Source: an uncultured Fretibacterium sp.
GTDB taxonomy: Bacteria > Synergistota > Synergistia > Synergistales > Aminobacteriaceae
Direction: 5' to 3'
DNA: 6,695 nucleotides
NCBI RefSeq assembly: GCF_938030725.1
Contig: NZ_CALHIQ010000107.1
Coordinates: forward strand, 1-6,695
Shown: in pieces, positions 1 through 6,695 of the stretch
How positions within the stretch are numbered: the first letter of the stretch is position 1
Layout: each line of letters starts with the position of its first letter
Program-made: the position numbers and the translations under genes
The notes under the pieces: model-generated
Told to the model about the DNA's origin: nothing
The model's input: the letters and a program-made list of their open reading frames with translations, nothing else
Databases searched by the model: none

Positions 1-41
1 CGGTCATCGTGCGCAGCCGCTTCCCCTGCCCGCGAACTGGC

Positions 42-410
42 CTACAGGGCGGACAGGTCGCGGCTCGCGACGATGTCCACGTCCGTGCCGCAGGCGCCCT
101 TCAGGATCGTCTGTCCGATTGCGATGGGCGCCGGGACCTCCAGCTCCGCCACGGCCCGCGCGATGTCGAGAAGCTTCCCCTTGGGCGCCGGGGTCCGGCT
201 CCGCACGGGACAGACGGGCAGCCGGCCGCCCTTCACCCGCACCGTGGAGGCAAACACCCGGCAGGGGTTCTTCACCTCGGACTCAGCATAGGTCTTGCCC
301 CGCGGGCAACTGTTGCCGCTCACGCTCACGATCGCGTCCCCGTCCAACGCCACGGTCAACCCGCAGCCCAGAGGGCAGGAAACGCAGATAAACTTCCGTT
401 CCTTCGTCAT
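42..410 (-). CDS. DUF1667 (COG3862) CxxC-pair protein of the glycerol-3-phosphate oxidation module
   Basis: This 122-residue protein is the last gene of the glp set. It begins 42 bases after the stop of the FAD/NAD oxidoreductase and ends in TAG. Seen: a cysteine cluster near the N-terminus (C9, C12 and C16 in the string CVSCPLGC, then C35 in GNSCPRGK), followed by C50, C67 (VCPVRS) and C107. There is no signal peptide or membrane segment. Known: this arrangement is the signature of the DUF1667/COG3862 family, which is regularly encoded directly after a GlpA-like dehydrogenase and a COG0446 oxidoreductase in anaerobes. The C-x2-C-x3-C-xn-C spacing resembles the [4Fe-4S] site at the N-terminus of molybdopterin oxidoreductases. 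Inferred: it is a small electron-transfer or assembly subunit of the dehydrogenase. The ATG at 410 is chosen because only this start is near a purine-rich site (AAGGGAG, about 13 bases upstream, rather far). Family assignment is firm, function is not. Confidence 0.9.
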   Translation of the reverse strand: MTKERKFICVSCPLGCGLTVALDGDAIVSVSGNSCPRGKTYAESEVKNPCRVFASTVRVKGGRLPVCPVRSRTPAPKGKLLDIARAVAELEVPAPIAIGQTILKGACGTDVDIVASRDLSAL

Positions 411-452
411 TTCAGCATCACCGCTCCCTTCCGATCCCGTCAGCGCGCCGGC

Positions 453-1703
453 TCAGACCGGCTGGACGTCCACCACGATCTCTTCGGGGTTCGCCGCGCG
501 GACCCGTTGCGCCTCAATGTGCGCCTCGCACATCTCTCCGGGTCGGGCGTAGCGCAGGCGCCGGGAGAACAGCCCCGGCTCCGCCGTTACCTGACACGCT
601 CCCTCGATGGGGTGGGTGACGCGCATGTAGATCGTGACGTCCGTCTCCCCCGTCACGCACTGGGGCAGGAAGAGGCGGACGTTTTCGCCGCCGCGCACTG
701 GAATGGCCCGCGCCGCGGACAGCTCGCCGCGGGCGTAGCGCGCCGCGTTCTCCCCGGCCCTCAGCCCCTCGTCGCTCACGTTGTCCACGAGGTCGTAGAC
801 GATCGACACGTTGCCCGCCGCAAAGACGGAGGGGCGGCTGGTCTGCAGCAGGTCGTTCACCACGGGGCCGCCCGTGACGGGATGGATCGCGAGGCCCGCC
901 ATACGGGAGAGCTCGTTCTCCGGGATGAGCCCCACGGCCAGCAGGAGCGTGTCGCAGGGGACGAATCGTTCGGTGTCGGGGATGGGTGCGCGGCGTTCGT
1001 CCACCTTCGCCACCGTCACCCCCTCCAGGCGGTCGCGGCCGTGCACACGGGTCACCGTCGTCTCCAGGTGGAAGGGGATGTCGTAGTCGTCAAGACACTG
1101 CGCGATGTTGCGCCTCAGGCCGCCCGCCCAGGACATGACCTCGTAGACCCCCTCGACGGACGCGCCCTCCCACACCATGCGGCGGGCCATGATCAGGCCG
1201 ATATCCCCCGACCCCAGGATGACCGCCCGCCTGCCCGGCATCCCACCCTCCATGTTGACGAAGCGTTGCGCCGTTCCGGCGGTGTAGATCCCGGCGGGTC
1301 GGGTGCCCGGAACGCGGATGGCCCCCAGCGGGCGCTCACGGCATCCCATGGCCAGCACCACCGCGCCCGCCGTCAGGCGCTCGATCCCGCGCTCCCGGTT
1401 CATCGTCCAGAGCCCCCCGTCCGGGTCCATCTGAAAGACCATCGTGTTGGTGAGGAACTCCACCCCAGCCTCCCGGGCCTGCTGCACGAAGCGGTGCATG
1501 TACTCCGGCCCCGTCAGCTCCTCCTTGAACGTGCGCAACCCGAAGCCCGGGTGGATGCACTGCTGAAGGATGCCGCCAAGGTCCCAGTCCCGCTCGGCCA
1601 CGACGACGCGCTCCGCGCCAGCCCGGCGCGCTCCGATCCCCGCTGCGACGCCGGCCGGTCCCGCCCCCACGATTAGGACGTCGATCCTGTCCCTGCCGTT
1701 CAT
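453..1703 (-). CDS. FAD/NAD(P)-binding pyridine-nucleotide oxidoreductase, second subunit of the glycerol-3-phosphate module
   Basis: This protein has 416 residues. Seen: an N-terminal FAD-binding Rossmann motif GAGPAG at residues 13-18, a second dinucleotide motif GSGDIG at 164-169 with the spacing expected for NAD(P)H, and a C-terminal FAD-contact region FAAGNVS at 294-300 followed by DLVDNVSDEG. C49 near GGILQQC has no partner cysteine, so the redox-active disulfide of lipoamide-dehydrogenase-type enzymes is absent. Known: COG0446 proteins of this form sit between a GlpA-like enzyme and a DUF1667 protein in many anaerobes. Inferred: it takes electrons from the GlpA-like subunit and passes them to NAD+ or another carrier, filling the place of GlpB. 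The start at 1703 is chosen because its ATG overlaps the upstream stop (ATGA), indicating translational coupling. The frame stays open to 1889, but that stretch lies inside the preceding gene and has no family resemblance. Direction of electron flow and acceptor are unproven. Confidence 0.92.
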   Translation of the reverse strand: MNGRDRIDVLIVGAGPAGVAAGIGARRAGAERVVVAERDWDLGGILQQCIHPGFGLRTFKEELTGPEYMHRFVQQAREAGVEFLTNTMVFQMDPDGGLWTMNRERGIERLTAGAVVLAMGCRERPLGAIRVPGTRPAGIYTAGTAQRFVNMEGGMPGRRAVILGSGDIGLIMARRMVWEGASVEGVYEVMSWAGGLRRNIAQCLDDYDIPFHLETTVTRVHGRDRLEGVTVAKVDERRAPIPDTERFVPCDTLLLAVGLIPENELSRMAGLAIHPVTGGPVVNDLLQTSRPSVFAAGNVSIVYDLVDNVSDEGLRAGENAARYARGELSAARAIPVRGGENVRLFLPQCVTGETDVTIYMRVTHPIEGACQVTAEPGLFSRRLRYARPGEMCEAHIEAQRVRAANPEEIVVDVQPV

Positions 1704-3193
1704 GACCGCGCCTCCTCTCCTCGCCCCTCGTCGAGAAGGAACTCCTTCGCCCCGCCCAGCAGGAGCCGGGAGTTCCCGCCGTGCCGCGTGACCTCGGTCA
1801 AGGGGATTTGAAGCTCCCGCGCCAATATCTCCGCCACCCGCGGGCAGCAGAAGCCGCCCTGGCAGCGGCCCGCCCCCGCACGGGTCCATATCTTGACGGC
1901 CGCGACGGTCCGCGCGCCGCGCCGGATGGCCTCCAGCACCTGAGCCTCCGTCACCGTCTCGCAGCGGCAGACGATCTGGCCCCAGGCGGGGTCCTCCCTC
2001 GCCAGCCGTGCGCGCTCCTCCATTGGGAGCTCCGCAAACCGGGGGATGCCGCGCCGCTCCGGAACGAAATGGGGGTTGGGCTCAAACGACGCTCGGTCCC
2101 CCAGCTCCGCGCGGATTATCTCCGCCACGTGGACGGCGATGGCCGGGGCCGACGTGAAACCCGGCGACTTGATCCCCGCCACGTTCACGAAGCCGCGGGG
2201 CGCCTTCAGCGCCTCGATGACGAAGTCCCCCGTGTCCGTGTTGGCCCGGACGCCGGCGAAGGTGGTGATGTTCAGGTTCACGGGGAAGTTGGGCACGAGG
2301 CGCCGCGCCCCCTCCAGCACCTGCGCCAGTCCTTCCGGGGTCGTCGCGGTGTCGTCCCCGTCCTTCTGGACCGTGGCGGTGGGGCCCGCCAGCAGGTTGC
2401 CCTCCGCCGTGCGGGCCACGGTGACGCCCTTGCCCCGTTCCGACGGGCAGGCGAAGAGAAAGCTCGTGACGAAGTCCCCCGCCGTGCGGTCCAGCAGAAA
2501 GTACTCGCCGCGGGTCGGTGTGATGTGGAAGTCCGGCTCGCCCGCCCAGGAGGCGACCTCCTCGGAGTGGACTCCCGCGGCGTTGACCACGATCGGGGCG
2601 TACACGGGGCCGCGGTCCGTTTCAACGCCCCGCACTTCCCCCCGGTCGTCCAGCATCAGGCCCGTAACCCGCGTTTCGAGCCGAAGGACGGCGCCGTTGA
2701 TCTTCGCGCTCTCCATAAAGGCCACGACCGCCTCAAAGTTGTTGACGATGGCCGCCGTCGGCGACCACAGAGCCGCCTTGACGTCGGGCGAAACGTTAGG
2801 CTCGTTCCCGCGCAGCCTCTCCCCCGTCACGATCTCCAGTCCGGGGACCCCGTTCGCCCTGCCCTGCACCAGGAGCTTCTCCAGGTGCGCCATGTCCTTG
2901 TCGTCGAAGGCGCAGACGTAGGAGCCGCACTCGTCCAGGTGGAAGTCCAGCTCGTCCTTCAGCGCGTGGTACATGCGGTTCCCCTCCGGACAGAAGCGCG
3001 CCTTCAGGGTGTTCGGCGAATCGTCAAAGCCGCCGTGGATCATGGAGCTGTTGGCGCGGCTGGCTCCCGACGGCAGCTCCGCCGCCCTGTCCAGGACGAC
3101 GACGCGCACCCTCCAGCGGGTGAGCTCGCGCGCCAGGCTCGCCCCCACGACGCCCCCGCCTATGATGGCGACGTCAAACTCTTCGCGGGACAT
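1700..3193 (-). CDS. glpA: FAD-dependent glycerol-3-phosphate dehydrogenase (GlpA/COG0579 type) with C-terminal BFD-like [2Fe-2S] domain
   Basis: This 497-residue protein probably oxidises sn-glycerol 3-phosphate to dihydroxyacetone phosphate. Seen: an N-terminal FAD-binding motif IIGGGVVG (residues 10-17) with the acidic end of the second strand at LDR (34-36), a DAO-fold body including VNAAGVHS (203-210), TRGEYFLLD (227-235) and IKSPGFTSAPA (341-351), and a C-terminal BFD-like domain. In that domain C409 and C411 (CRC) pair with C444 and C449 (CQGGFC), the usual [2Fe-2S] ligands; C450 is an extra neighbour. The start at 3193 is set by a strong Shine-Dalgarno seven bases upstream. The frame also opens at 3214, but that start would put the ribosome site inside the gene. 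No membrane segment is visible. Its last bases overlap the next gene (ATGA). The same family includes 2-hydroxyglutarate oxidases (LhgO), but the position directly after glpF and glpK favours glycerol 3-phosphate. Confidence 0.9.
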   Translation of the reverse strand: MSREEFDVAIIGGGVVGASLARELTRWRVRVVVLDRAAELPSGASRANSSMIHGGFDDSPNTLKARFCPEGNRMYHALKDELDFHLDECGSYVCAFDDKDMAHLEKLLVQGRANGVPGLEIVTGERLRGNEPNVSPDVKAALWSPTAAIVNNFEAVVAFMESAKINGAVLRLETRVTGLMLDDRGEVRGVETDRGPVYAPIVVNAAGVHSEEVASWAGEPDFHITPTRGEYFLLDRTAGDFVTSFLFACPSERGKGVTVARTAEGNLLAGPTATVQKDGDDTATTPEGLAQVLEGARRLVPNFPVNLNITTFAGVRANTDTGDFVIEALKAPRGFVNVAGIKSPGFTSAPAIAVHVAEIIRAELGDRASFEPNPHFVPERRGIPRFAELPMEERARLAREDPAWGQIVCRCETVTEAQVLEAIRRGARTVAAVKIWTRAGAGRCQGGFCCPRVAEILARELQIPLTEVTRHGGNSRLLLGGAKEFLLDEGRGEEARS

Positions 3194-3200
3194 TGTGTTA

Positions 3201-3210
3201 CCCCCTCCCC
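3201..3210 (-). promoter_or_regulatory. Shine-Dalgarno site for the GlpA-like gene
   Basis: On the minus strand GGGGAGGGGG lies seven bases before the ATG at 3193. It decides the start in favour of 3193 over the in-frame ATG at 3214, which would place this site inside the coding region. Confidence 0.7.
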
Positions 3211-3225
3211 ACATTGCCTGTGCTA

Positions 3226-3262
3226 CAAAGACGGGCAGCCCAGGGTTGAGCGGGCTGCCCGT
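3226..3262 (-). terminator. Perfect 11-bp hairpin between glpK and the GlpA-like gene, weak U tract
   Basis: Seen: on the minus strand the arm ACGGGCAGCCC (3262-3252) is exactly complementary to GGGCTGCCCGT (3241-3231), with a ten-base loop. The stem is followed by CTTTG, a poor U run. It lies 60 bases after the glpK stop and ends about 38 bases before the next start. The stem is strong enough to be a Rho-independent terminator, but the short U tract and the absence of a clear promoter for the next gene suggest a leaky or attenuating element, or a block to 3'-end decay that protects the upstream message. The choice between these is inference. Confidence 0.7.
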
Positions 3263-3322
3263 TCGTTGACCTTCATTTGCCGCGCAGGAAGCGGCCGGCG
3301 GCGCGGGACAGCCGGAGCCGAC

Positions 3323-4855
<1,533 letters not shown>

Positions 4856-4862
4856 GACAAAA

Positions 4863-4870
4863 CCTCCTTT
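4863..4870 (-). promoter_or_regulatory. Near-consensus Shine-Dalgarno site of glpK
   Basis: The minus strand reads AAAGGAGG, then seven bases, then the ATG at 4855. This settles the glpK start against the longer open frame and predicts strong initiation. Confidence 0.85.
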
Positions 4871-4926
4871 ACGCAAACGGACCGACCTCCCGCCCCGTTG
4901 AGTGCGGCAGCCGGCCTCCATGGACG

Positions 4927-4958
4927 AAAGAGGGCCGGAGGACAAAAGCCCCCGGCCC
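4927..4958 (-). terminator. GC-rich hairpin in the glpF-glpK gap, possible attenuator
   Basis: Seen: on the minus strand GGGCCGGGGG (4958-4949) pairs with CCTCCGGCCC (4941-4932) over ten base pairs with one G-U pair, closing a seven-base loop CTTTTGT. TCTTTC follows. It begins eight bases after the glpF stop codon. The stem is stable but the U run is short and interrupted, and no convincing promoter follows before glpK. It therefore looks like partial termination or an mRNA-stabilising element between glpF and glpK rather than an operon end. The structure is plain in the sequence; the role is inferred. Confidence 0.65.
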
Positions 4959-4966
4959 CGAAAACG

Positions 4967-5701
4967 CTACATCAACGCAAGAGCGCGGCAGAAGAAGAAC
5001 GCGACGGCGGCGCCGACCCAGGGTCCGATCGTGCCGACCCAGGCGTAGCCCCAATCGGAATCGCGCTTGCCGGCCATCGGCAGGACGAAGTGCGCCACGC
5101 GGGGACCGAAGTCGCGCGCGGGGTTCATGGAGTAGCCCGTGGGGCCGCCCAGTGCGGCTCCGAGGACGTAGATCAAGCCGCCCACCATGAAGGCTCCCGT
5201 CCAGCCCCCCTGTCCGCCGACGCCCTTCGAGAAGATGCACATGATGCCCGTCACCAGGAAGAACGTGGCGATGACCTCCGTCAGGAAGTTGCAGGGGTAA
5301 TTCCTCCTGGCCGGCCCCGTGCAGAACACGGCGAGCTGTGCGTCCGGAGCCGTCCCCTCCCAGTGGTTCAGGTAGGCGAAGTAGACGATGACTGCCCCAA
5401 GGAAAGCACCGAGGAACTGCGCGGCCATGATCATCAGGGCGTCGTTCGCCGCGTAGGTTCCGGCCATGAGCTTCGCCAGGGTGACGGCGGGGTTGATGTC
5501 CGCCTGGGGCGATCCCGTCGCCTGGGCGGCAAAGATGCCCATCACGACGGCCCACGCCCAGCCCCAGTTCACGTGGACCCAGCCCGCTCCCTCGCCCTTC
5601 GATCCCTTCAGCGCCGTCGCCGCGACGTCGCCGTCGCCGAACACGATGAGCACCAGCGTACCGAAAAACTCGCCAAAAACAGGACCCAACCAAGACTGCA
5701 T
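4967..5701 (-). CDS. glpF: Glycerol uptake facilitator (aquaglyceroporin, MIP family)
   Basis: This 244-residue channel passes glycerol down its gradient across the inner membrane. Seen: hydrophobic segments in the six-helix plus two half-helix MIP layout, the first NPA at 70-72 (INPAVT), the second in MNPARDFGPR (192-201), and the buried glutamates of each repeat at E11 and E142. Lined up with E. coli GlpF, the selectivity filter is W48, G181, Y190 and R196. R196 and W48 are the glycerol-channel type, and Tyr replaces Phe200. Oddities: the loop before the first NPA (ATGSPQADIN) is about two residues longer than in E. coli, with Asp in place of His66, and the mid-protein loop 112-138 contains C127 and C137. 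The protein stops soon after helix 6 without the long E. coli tail. The start at 5701 follows a strong ribosome site. The neighbour glpK confirms the role. Confidence 0.95.
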   Translation of the reverse strand: MQSWLGPVFGEFFGTLVLIVFGDGDVAATALKGSKGEGAGWVHVNWGWAWAVVMGIFAAQATGSPQADINPAVTLAKLMAGTYAANDALMIMAAQFLGAFLGAVIVYFAYLNHWEGTAPDAQLAVFCTGPARRNYPCNFLTEVIATFFLVTGIMCIFSKGVGGQGGWTGAFMVGGLIYVLGAALGGPTGYSMNPARDFGPRVAHFVLPMAGKRDSDWGYAWVGTIGPWVGAAVAFFFCRALALM

Positions 5702-5709
5702 CTCAATTT

Positions 5710-5716
5710 CCTCCTT
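5710..5716 (-). promoter_or_regulatory. Shine-Dalgarno site of glpF
   Basis: AAGGAGG on the minus strand, eight bases before the ATG at 5701. It rejects the longer open frame reaching a GTG at 5770. Confidence 0.8.
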
Positions 5717-5818
5717 ATGACCTGCCGGTTCATGACGAACTCTGCCCAAAACTCGGGCTTCCCACAACACACAACAGCATAACGAAGAAAAACGACAAGC
5801 CTTACTGAAATATTTATG

Positions 5819-5846
5819 GTTGAAATTCTGAATCCTTTTGAATTCT
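5819..5846 (-). promoter_or_regulatory. Candidate operator: repeated AGAATT(T)CAA elements just after the promoter
   Basis: Seen: AGAATTCAAA (5846-5837) recurs as AGAATTTCAAC (5829-5819), with GGATTC (5835-5830) between them. GAATTC and GGATTC start ten bases apart, about one helical turn. The same stretch also forms an imperfect inverted repeat (TGAGAATTC with GAATTTCA). It lies just downstream of the -10 box, where a repressor would block initiation. This could be the site for a glycerol-responsive regulator, but it matches no operator I can name, and AT-rich DNA makes such patterns by chance. Confidence 0.25.
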
Positions 5847-5859
5847 CACGTGCGATTTT

Positions 5860-5888
5860 AGTGTAAGACACTTTGGAGCTTCTGTCAA
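5860..5888 (-). promoter_or_regulatory. Sigma70-type promoter of the glp operon
   Basis: Seen: a perfect -35 TTGACA (5888-5883), a 17-base spacer and the -10 TACACT (5865-5860, four of six consensus bases), reading toward glpF. Transcription would start near 5853, leaving an untranslated leader of about 150 bases. The -35 box overlaps the TGA stop (5887-5885) of the preceding gene. The surrounding DNA is sharply AT-rich in a GC-rich window, as expected for a promoter. No other equally good promoter was found between the glp genes. Confidence 0.7.
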
Positions 5889-6358
5889 TCAGCTTCGGGA
5901 TTTTCCCGGTCCTCCTCCCGCGCCGCAAGCCAATTCCGGGCGCTCGTGATCCACTCCTCAATCTCCTCCGCGCTGCGGAGCGGGCCCTCGTTCATGCCGG
6001 GACAACGGCGGGCTTCGGCGTCCCAGGCCGCGCGCGACTGGAGTAGCTCCGGCCAGAAGGGGAAGGCCCGACACTGTTCGGGCCGCACCGCGTAGATGAG
6101 GCACCGCGCGCTCCCCGCATCGTAGAAGACGCAGTGGCCGTCCGAACGCTCGGTGAAGCTGGGGCTTCCCCACCGCATCGTGACGAAGCGGCGCTTGAAA
6201 TCCGTGGGGGCGATGTCAAGGAACTCCACGACGGCACGCCCTTCCTCCTCGGAAAAGAAAACCGCTCCAGGCCCCCAGCGGCAGCAGCGGCCACATCCGA
6301 AGCACCCAAAGCGAAGGCCCTCGCTCCACCAGGGCAGGGCCTCACGCGCGGGCGTCAA
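5885..6358 (-). CDS. YkgJ family (CxxCxxCC) cysteine cluster protein
   Basis: This 157-residue soluble protein belongs to the YkgJ/UPF0153 family, thought to bind zinc or iron; its biochemical role is unknown. Seen: the family signature CFGCGRCC at residues 19-26, followed by C76 (GHCVFYD), C86 (ARCLIYAVRPEQC, also giving C96) and C119 (RRCPGM), plus the typical segment RPEQCRAFPFWPE. There is no signal peptide or membrane segment. The only suitable start is a TTG at 6358 with GGAGG twelve bases upstream; no ATG occurs in frame before the signature. The gene overlaps the end of the flagellar rod-binding gene by 17 bases, so it is probably co-transcribed and translationally coupled with it. 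Its stop codon is embedded in the -35 box of the glp promoter, so no terminator separates the two units. Adjacency to a flagellar gene may be incidental. Confidence 0.85.
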   Translation of the reverse strand: MTPAREALPWWSEGLRFGCFGCGRCCRWGPGAVFFSEEEGRAVVEFLDIAPTDFKRRFVTMRWGSPSFTERSDGHCVFYDAGSARCLIYAVRPEQCRAFPFWPELLQSRAAWDAEARRCPGMNEGPLRSAEEIEEWITSARNWLAAREEDRENPEAD

Positions 6359-6695
6359 AGGAAACGGGGGCCTCCGCGTCCCCGGCGTCCTGCCCTTCGC
6401 CGTCCGCTCGCTCCCGCTCCTGTTCCGCGGCGACGCGCTCGATCATGCTGTCGTAGAGCATCTTCCAGAGGCCCGCGCCTCCCGACCTCTCCACCAGCTC
6501 GTCGCAGGCCATCTCCAGCGACAGGTCCTCCATCTGCTTCCAGGGCCGGTCCTTTGAGGTGGTGAAAGAGCGCGCCGTGTTCCGCATCTCCTTCCACAGC
6601 TTCGCCCACAGGATGGACTCGAACTGCTGGCAGGACTCCCGGAGCCGCCCGGCCTCCTTCGACCTGTGGACCTCCGGATCGACCTCCGTCCTCCG
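6342..6695 (-). CDS. flgJ: FlgJ-type flagellar rod-binding protein, C-terminal part (5' end outside window)
   Basis: The frame is open from the window edge at 6695 to the TGA at 6342-6344, giving 117 residues; the true start lies upstream, so the ATG at 6587 is probably internal. Seen: counting from the edge, CQQFESILWAKLWKEMR (22-38) and SLEMACDELVERSGGAGLWK (59-78), then YDSMI. Known: these match the rod-binding domain at the N-terminus of FlgJ (the QFE..FL..ML..MR motif followed by a helix ending in SGG.GLA..L). FlgJ caps the growing flagellar rod in the periplasm. After this domain only an acidic tail of about 30 residues remains, so the muramidase domain of enteric FlgJ is absent; domain-only FlgJ proteins are known in other bacteria. 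It implies that more flagellar genes lie beyond 6695. Assignment rests on motif recognition of a short fragment. Confidence 0.7.
   Translation of the reverse strand, partial: RRTEVDPEVHRSKEAGRLRESCQQFESILWAKLWKEMRNTARSFTTSKDRPWKQMEDLSLEMACDELVERSGGAGLWKMLYDSMIERVAAEQERERADGEGQDAGDAEAPVSFDARA

Noticed and set aside
1..7. Possible start codon of a further downstream gene (ATG at 7-5, minus strand)
   Set aside because: Only two codons are visible and no well-placed ribosome site is clear, so no gene can be supported.
9..1676. Long plus-strand open frame (555 codons) antisense to the oxidoreductase and DUF1667 genes
   Set aside because: Same composition artefact; no motif, and the opposite strand encodes well-recognised families.
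4856..4945. N-terminal extension of GlpK to 4945
   Set aside because: It would cover the near-consensus ribosome site and the hairpin region, and it does not resemble any glycerol kinase start.
5740..5760. GCCC/GGGC hairpin in the glpF leader as an attenuator
   Set aside because: Only four base pairs, with no U tract after it; too weak to support.
5730..5780. Possible 16-codon leader peptide in the glpF leader (ATG at 5780, TGA ending at 5730)
   Set aside because: No ribosome-binding site precedes it and it has no run of regulatory codons.

Overview
This window looks like a high-GC anaerobic (or facultatively anaerobic) flagellated bacterium. Every supported gene is on the minus strand, so the reading order runs from base 6695 down to base 1. 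The GC-rich coding sequence, the near-consensus Shine-Dalgarno sites and the flagellar gene fit a diderm anaerobe. So does the glycerol-3-phosphate oxidation module ending in a CxxC-pair protein (DUF1667/COG3862), a type familiar from Clostridia, Synergistota, Spirochaetes and similar groups. A Synergistota member is my best guess, but it is an inference from gene style, not proven.

Layout, in transcription order. (1) 6695-6342: the 3' part of a FlgJ-type flagellar rod-binding protein, cut by the window edge. It overlaps by 17 bases (2) 6358-5885, a small YkgJ/CxxCxxCC-family cysteine cluster protein that starts at TTG. (3) 5884-5702: a conspicuously AT-rich intergenic leader with a strong sigma70-type promoter (TTGACA-17-TACACT). 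Its -35 box overlaps the YkgJ stop codon. (4) 5701-4967: glpF, glycerol facilitator. (5) A GC-rich hairpin. (6) 4855-3323: glpK, glycerol kinase. (7) A second GC-rich hairpin. (8) 3193-1700: FAD-dependent glycerol-3-phosphate dehydrogenase of the GlpA/COG0579 type with a C-terminal BFD-like [2Fe-2S] domain. It overlaps by ATGA with (9) 1703-453, an FAD/NAD(P)-binding oxidoreductase (COG0446 type). (10) 410-42: the DUF1667 protein with a CxxCxxxC cluster. Bases 1-41 hold no supported gene.

How the genes work together: GlpF lets glycerol enter, GlpK phosphorylates it to sn-glycerol 3-phosphate, and the three-gene set (8)-(10) probably oxidises this to dihydroxyacetone phosphate. Electrons would pass through FAD and Fe-S centres to NAD+ or another carrier. 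The set resembles the anaerobic GlpABC enzyme in logic, but the second and third subunits are of different families and no membrane-anchoring GlpC is present. The single recognisable promoter is ahead of glpF. The two hairpins at the glpF/glpK and glpK/glpA junctions could grade expression along the operon.

No phage, transposon, CRISPR, tRNA or rRNA sequence was recognised. I do not see a wholly new system. The most interesting points are the uncharacterised three-subunit oxidation module, the absence in GlpK of known regulatory residues, the altered pore loop of GlpF and the hairpin pair.
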